Of a stretch of DNA of 8,330 bases, positions 6,287 through 8,330 are shown piece after piece. The translations under genes and the position numbers were made by a program. The notes under the pieces were generated by a model that ran no database searches, was not told where the DNA came from, and worked only from the letters and a program-made list of their open reading frames with translations. The DNA is from Actinomycetota bacterium (lineage in GTDB: Bacteria > Actinomycetota > Actinomycetes > Nanopelagicales > Nanopelagicaceae), in NCBI GenBank assembly GCA_009700365.1, contig WLME01000041.1, positions 1-8,330 of the forward strand, read 5' to 3'. Position 1 is the stretch's first letter. Every line of letters begins with the position of its first letter.

Positions 6287-7039
6287 ATGGAAACGTTACG
6301 CCTCTCCCCTAGCCGTATGAACGATTTCACCAATTGTCCGCAGCTCTATAAGTACAGGGCCATTGATCAGCTTCCCGAACCGCCGAGTATTGATGCCGAA
6401 CGTGGGAAATTGATTCATTCAATTCTCGAGGACCTCTTTGAATTGCCGGCGAATAATCGAACTATTGAAAGTGCGCGAGATCTTCTGCCAAAGAGATGGG
6501 CAATGCAGGTGCTAGATAAACCAGAGCTTTCTTCGCTCGTTCTCGATGAGAAGGAATGGTTTGATCGCGCAGATTCGCTTTTGAAGAATTATTTCTCACT
6601 TGAAAATCCTCAAACGTTCGAATCCACGTATCGAGAACTCCATCTTGAACGCACAATTTCTGACGAGATTTATCTGCATGGATATGTCGATCGTTTAGAT
6701 ATCGCTCCAACAGGAGAAGTTCGCATTGTTGACTATAAGACTGGTAAATCACCAAAACCGGGTTGGGAAGAGAAAGCGCTATTTCAATTGCGCGTCTATG
6801 CACTTCTCTATTGGAAGAACCAAGGAGTATTACCGAAGTTACTACAATTGATTTACCTGGGTGATTCACGGATTGTGAAGAGCGAGCCAACTGAAGCGCA
6901 ACTCAAATCTGCCGAAAAAGTTCTGAACGCAATCGGTCAAGAGATTCTTACTGCAATAGAGAGCAATCACTTCCCCACTAAGAAGTCACGTCTATGTGAT
7001 TGGTGCTTCTTTAAAGCCATATGTCCGGCGCATAACTAA
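6287..7039 (+). CDS. RecB-family PD-(D/E)XK nuclease with Cas4-like iron-sulfur cysteines
   Basis: Predicted metal-dependent DNA nuclease, 250 residues, consisting of the RecB/AddB/Cas4-type PDDEXK_1 domain alone with no helicase part. Active-site candidates in order: H44 in RGKLIHSILEDL, D135 in GYVDRLD, D149 and K151 in IVDYKTGK, and Q167 / Y171 in FQLRVY. One early cysteine (C17 in NCPQLYKY) and three near the C-terminus (C237, C240 and C246 in CDWCFFKAIC) reproduce the split C/C-x2-C-x5-C pattern that binds a 4Fe-4S cluster in Cas4 and AddB. It starts with an ATG without a clear ribosome-binding site and may be leaderless. It is divergent from trmI, as is its M. tuberculosis counterpart Rv2119. 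No cas genes or CRISPR repeats are present, so a Cas4 adaptation role is unlikely; DNA repair or end processing is more plausible. The biological role is not established. Confidence 0.88.
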   Translation: METLRLSPSRMNDFTNCPQLYKYRAIDQLPEPPSIDAERGKLIHSILEDLFELPANNRTIESARDLLPKRWAMQVLDKPELSSLVLDEKEWFDRADSLLKNYFSLENPQTFESTYRELHLERTISDEIYLHGYVDRLDIAPTGEVRIVDYKTGKSPKPGWEEKALFQLRVYALLYWKNQGVLPKLLQLIYLGDSRIVKSEPTEAQLKSAEKVLNAIGQEILTAIESNHFPTKKSRLCDWCFFKAICPAHN

Positions 7040-7056
7040 TCTGGCTAGTTAGCGTT
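7027..7056. terminator. Possible bidirectional hairpin across the convergent gene ends
   Basis: A perfect 6-base inverted repeat, TAACTA (7033-7038) and TAGTTA (7046-7051), with a 7-base loop spans both stop codons: TAA of the nuclease gene at 7037-7039 and TAG of metH at 7045-7047. With one bulged A at 7032, three more pairs (CGC 7029-7031 with GCG 7052-7054) and two G-U pairs extend the stem. Neither strand has a U-tract right after the stem, so it is not a textbook intrinsic terminator. It is the only terminator-like structure at this junction. Confidence 0.35.
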
Positions 7057-8330
7057 AAAGTACTTTGCCTCTGGGTGGTGAACAATTATCGCCGATGTAG
7101 ATTGCTCCGGATGGAGTTGATACTCCTCAGATAGAAGTACTCCGATGCGACCTGGATCCAATAATTCACAGAGTTGTGTTTGCTGCTCAATATCTGGGCA
7201 TGCAGGGTATCCGAATGAATATCGCGATCCCCGATAACCTTGATCGAGAATCCCTTGAAGATCTTGCGAATCTTCACCCTTAACAGCCAACTCTTCACGT
7301 ACGCGTGCATGCCAGTGCTCTGCTAGGGCTTCAGTCAATTGAACAGATAGACCATGAAGTTCGAGGTAATCTCGATATGCGTTTGCGGCGAAAAGCTCGT
7401 TAGCCGCCTTACTTACTGTATTTCCCATCGTCACAACGTGAAATGCAACAACATCAACCTTTCCAGATTCTCGTGGGGCAAAGAAATCCGAAAGGCACAA
7501 CCGGCGATCTCGAGATTGGCGTGGGAAAGTGAAACGAGTTCTCTCCTTACCTTTTTCGGGACCTTCATGATGCAAGATCACCAAATCATTTCCCTCAGAA
7601 ACGCAAGGGAAGTATCCATAAACAACGGCTGCCTCTAGCCATCCCTTCGATTGCACTTCATTGAGAAGCTTTCGAAGTTGCGGCCTTCCTTCGCTCTCGG
7701 CCATCGCCTCAAATTCTCCACGCGCACCCTTAAGTCCCCATTGGCCCATAAAGAGTGCACGTTCATCTAACATACCCACGTAATCTGCGAGAGGAATTCC
7801 TTTCACGATTCTGCTTCCGAAAAAGGGCGCTTGAGGAATCGTCACGTCGAGTGAGACATCACTTCGTTGAATATCAATGACTTTATCTTCGGGTTTGCGA
7901 ACTACGGCCTTAACTTTTCGTTCGCGAAGCGCCGGAAGTTCTGCACCTTCGTCTCCTCGCTTGACAGCCATGATCGCGTCCATCAAACGAAGTCCTTCAA
8001 ATGCATCTCGCGCATATCGAACCTGCCCAGGGAAGATGGAGGCAAGATCCTGTTCAACATATGCACGAGTTAGTGCGGCTCCCCCAAGAACTACTGGCCA
8101 TTTATCAGCCAGGCCACGCGAAGTGATCTCTTGCAAATTCTCCTTCATGATCACTGTTGATTTAACAAGCAAGCCCGACATACCAACAGCATCGACATCA
8201 TTTTCCAGCGCAGCATCAATAATCTGATTGATTGTTTGTTTGATTCCGATATTTACAACCTGGTATCCATTGTTGGACAAAATGATGTCGACAAGGTTTT
8301 TACCAATGTCGTGTACATCGCCCTTGACCG
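7045..8330 (-). CDS. metH: Cobalamin-dependent methionine synthase MetH (partial, C-terminal part)
   Basis: Transfers a methyl group from 5-methyltetrahydrofolate via enzyme-bound cobalamin to homocysteine, giving methionine. The window holds the last 427 residues; the homocysteine- and folate-binding modules lie beyond the right edge. The frame is open to that edge, so an apparent TTG start at 8280 is not the true start. The visible part begins in the B12-binding domain with D4-x-H6-x-x-G9 (VKGDVHDIGKN), where H6 is the lower axial cobalt ligand; VGMSGLLVKS and VVLGGAALT follow. From about residue 160 comes the reactivation (AdoMet-binding) domain, with RYSFGYPACPDIE, a LLDPGRIGVLLSEEYQLHPEQST stretch of which only the family pattern matters, and a closing HHPEAKYF. 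This domain separates MetH from other corrinoid proteins. It converges on the nuclease gene, 5 bases between stops. Any cobalamin riboswitch would lie outside the window. Confidence 0.95.
   Translation of the reverse strand, partial: VKGDVHDIGKNLVDIILSNNGYQVVNIGIKQTINQIIDAALENDVDAVGMSGLLVKSTVIMKENLQEITSRGLADKWPVVLGGAALTRAYVEQDLASIFPGQVRYARDAFEGLRLMDAIMAVKRGDEGAELPALRERKVKAVVRKPEDKVIDIQRSDVSLDVTIPQAPFFGSRIVKGIPLADYVGMLDERALFMGQWGLKGARGEFEAMAESEGRPQLRKLLNEVQSKGWLEAAVVYGYFPCVSEGNDLVILHHEGPEKGKERTRFTFPRQSRDRRLCLSDFFAPRESGKVDVVAFHVVTMGNTVSKAANELFAANAYRDYLELHGLSVQLTEALAEHWHARVREELAVKGEDSQDLQGILDQGYRGSRYSFGYPACPDIEQQTQLCELLDPGRIGVLLSEEYQLHPEQSTSAIIVHHPEAKYFNAN

Noticed and set aside
6287..7039. Cas4 and hence a CRISPR-Cas locus
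   Set aside because: No CRISPR repeats or other cas genes in the window, and the gene sits in the conserved trmI-divergent position of an actinobacterial chromosomal nuclease.
7057..7066. The 10-base palindrome AAAGTACTTT as a binding site
   Set aside because: It encodes the conserved MetH ending Lys-Tyr-Phe, so the symmetry is readily explained by coding sequence and chance.
7877..8227. A 116-codon plus-strand open frame opposite metH
   Set aside because: Antisense to the cobalamin-binding part of metH; Ser/Arg/Ala-rich translation with no recognisable domain.
8278..8280. TTG at 8280 as the start of a 411-residue protein
   Set aside because: The same frame continues upstream to the window edge with the DxHxxG cobalamin motif, so the gene is the C-terminal part of a longer metH.

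Overview
The window looks like a compact chromosomal segment from a small-genome, moderate-to-low GC actinobacterium. The gene set and order (metH, a RecB-family nuclease, trmI, pafB, pafC, tatA, tatC, helY) match, in the same relative order, the Mycobacterium tuberculosis neighbourhood running from metH through the proteasome region to helY. The base composition is visibly less GC-rich than classical Actinomycetes, and almost no sequence is non-coding: about 96 bases in four gaps. This fits streamlined freshwater actinobacteria (acI / Nanopelagicales type), but that placement is inference.

Layout. (1) Positions 1-6228, minus strand: one long probable operon read right to left, trmI > pafB > pafC > tatA > tatC > diacylglycerol/lipid kinase > helY. 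Most junctions overlap (17, 8 or 14, 1 and 4 bases) or are separated by 5-28 bases. helY runs off the left edge. (2) Positions 6229-6286: a 58-base divergent promoter region. (3) Positions 6287-7039, plus strand: a single-domain RecB/Cas4-like PD-(D/E)XK nuclease with an iron-sulfur cysteine set. (4) Positions 7045-8330, minus strand: the C-terminal part of cobalamin-dependent methionine synthase (metH), converging on the nuclease gene with 5 bases between stop codons. Its N-terminal part lies beyond the right edge.

How the genes relate. PafB and PafC are WYL-domain proteins that, in mycobacteria, act together as an activator of DNA-damage genes. A divergent nuclease and the Ski2-like helicase HelY are neighbours with nucleic-acid roles. 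TatA and TatC form the core of the twin-arginine protein exporter. TrmI makes m1A58 in tRNA. The lipid kinase probably phosphorylates diacylglycerol or a related lipid at the membrane.

The most notable observation is an absence. In M. tuberculosis the Pup-proteasome block (mpa, dop, pup, prcB, prcA, pafA) lies between trmI and pafB. Here trmI and pafB overlap by 17 bases, so pafBC is kept without that block at this locus. I found no mobile element, CRISPR array, tRNA or rRNA, and no convincing undescribed system. Smaller signals are an inverted repeat framing the tatA ribosome-binding site and a hairpin spanning both stop codons of the convergent nuclease/metH pair.
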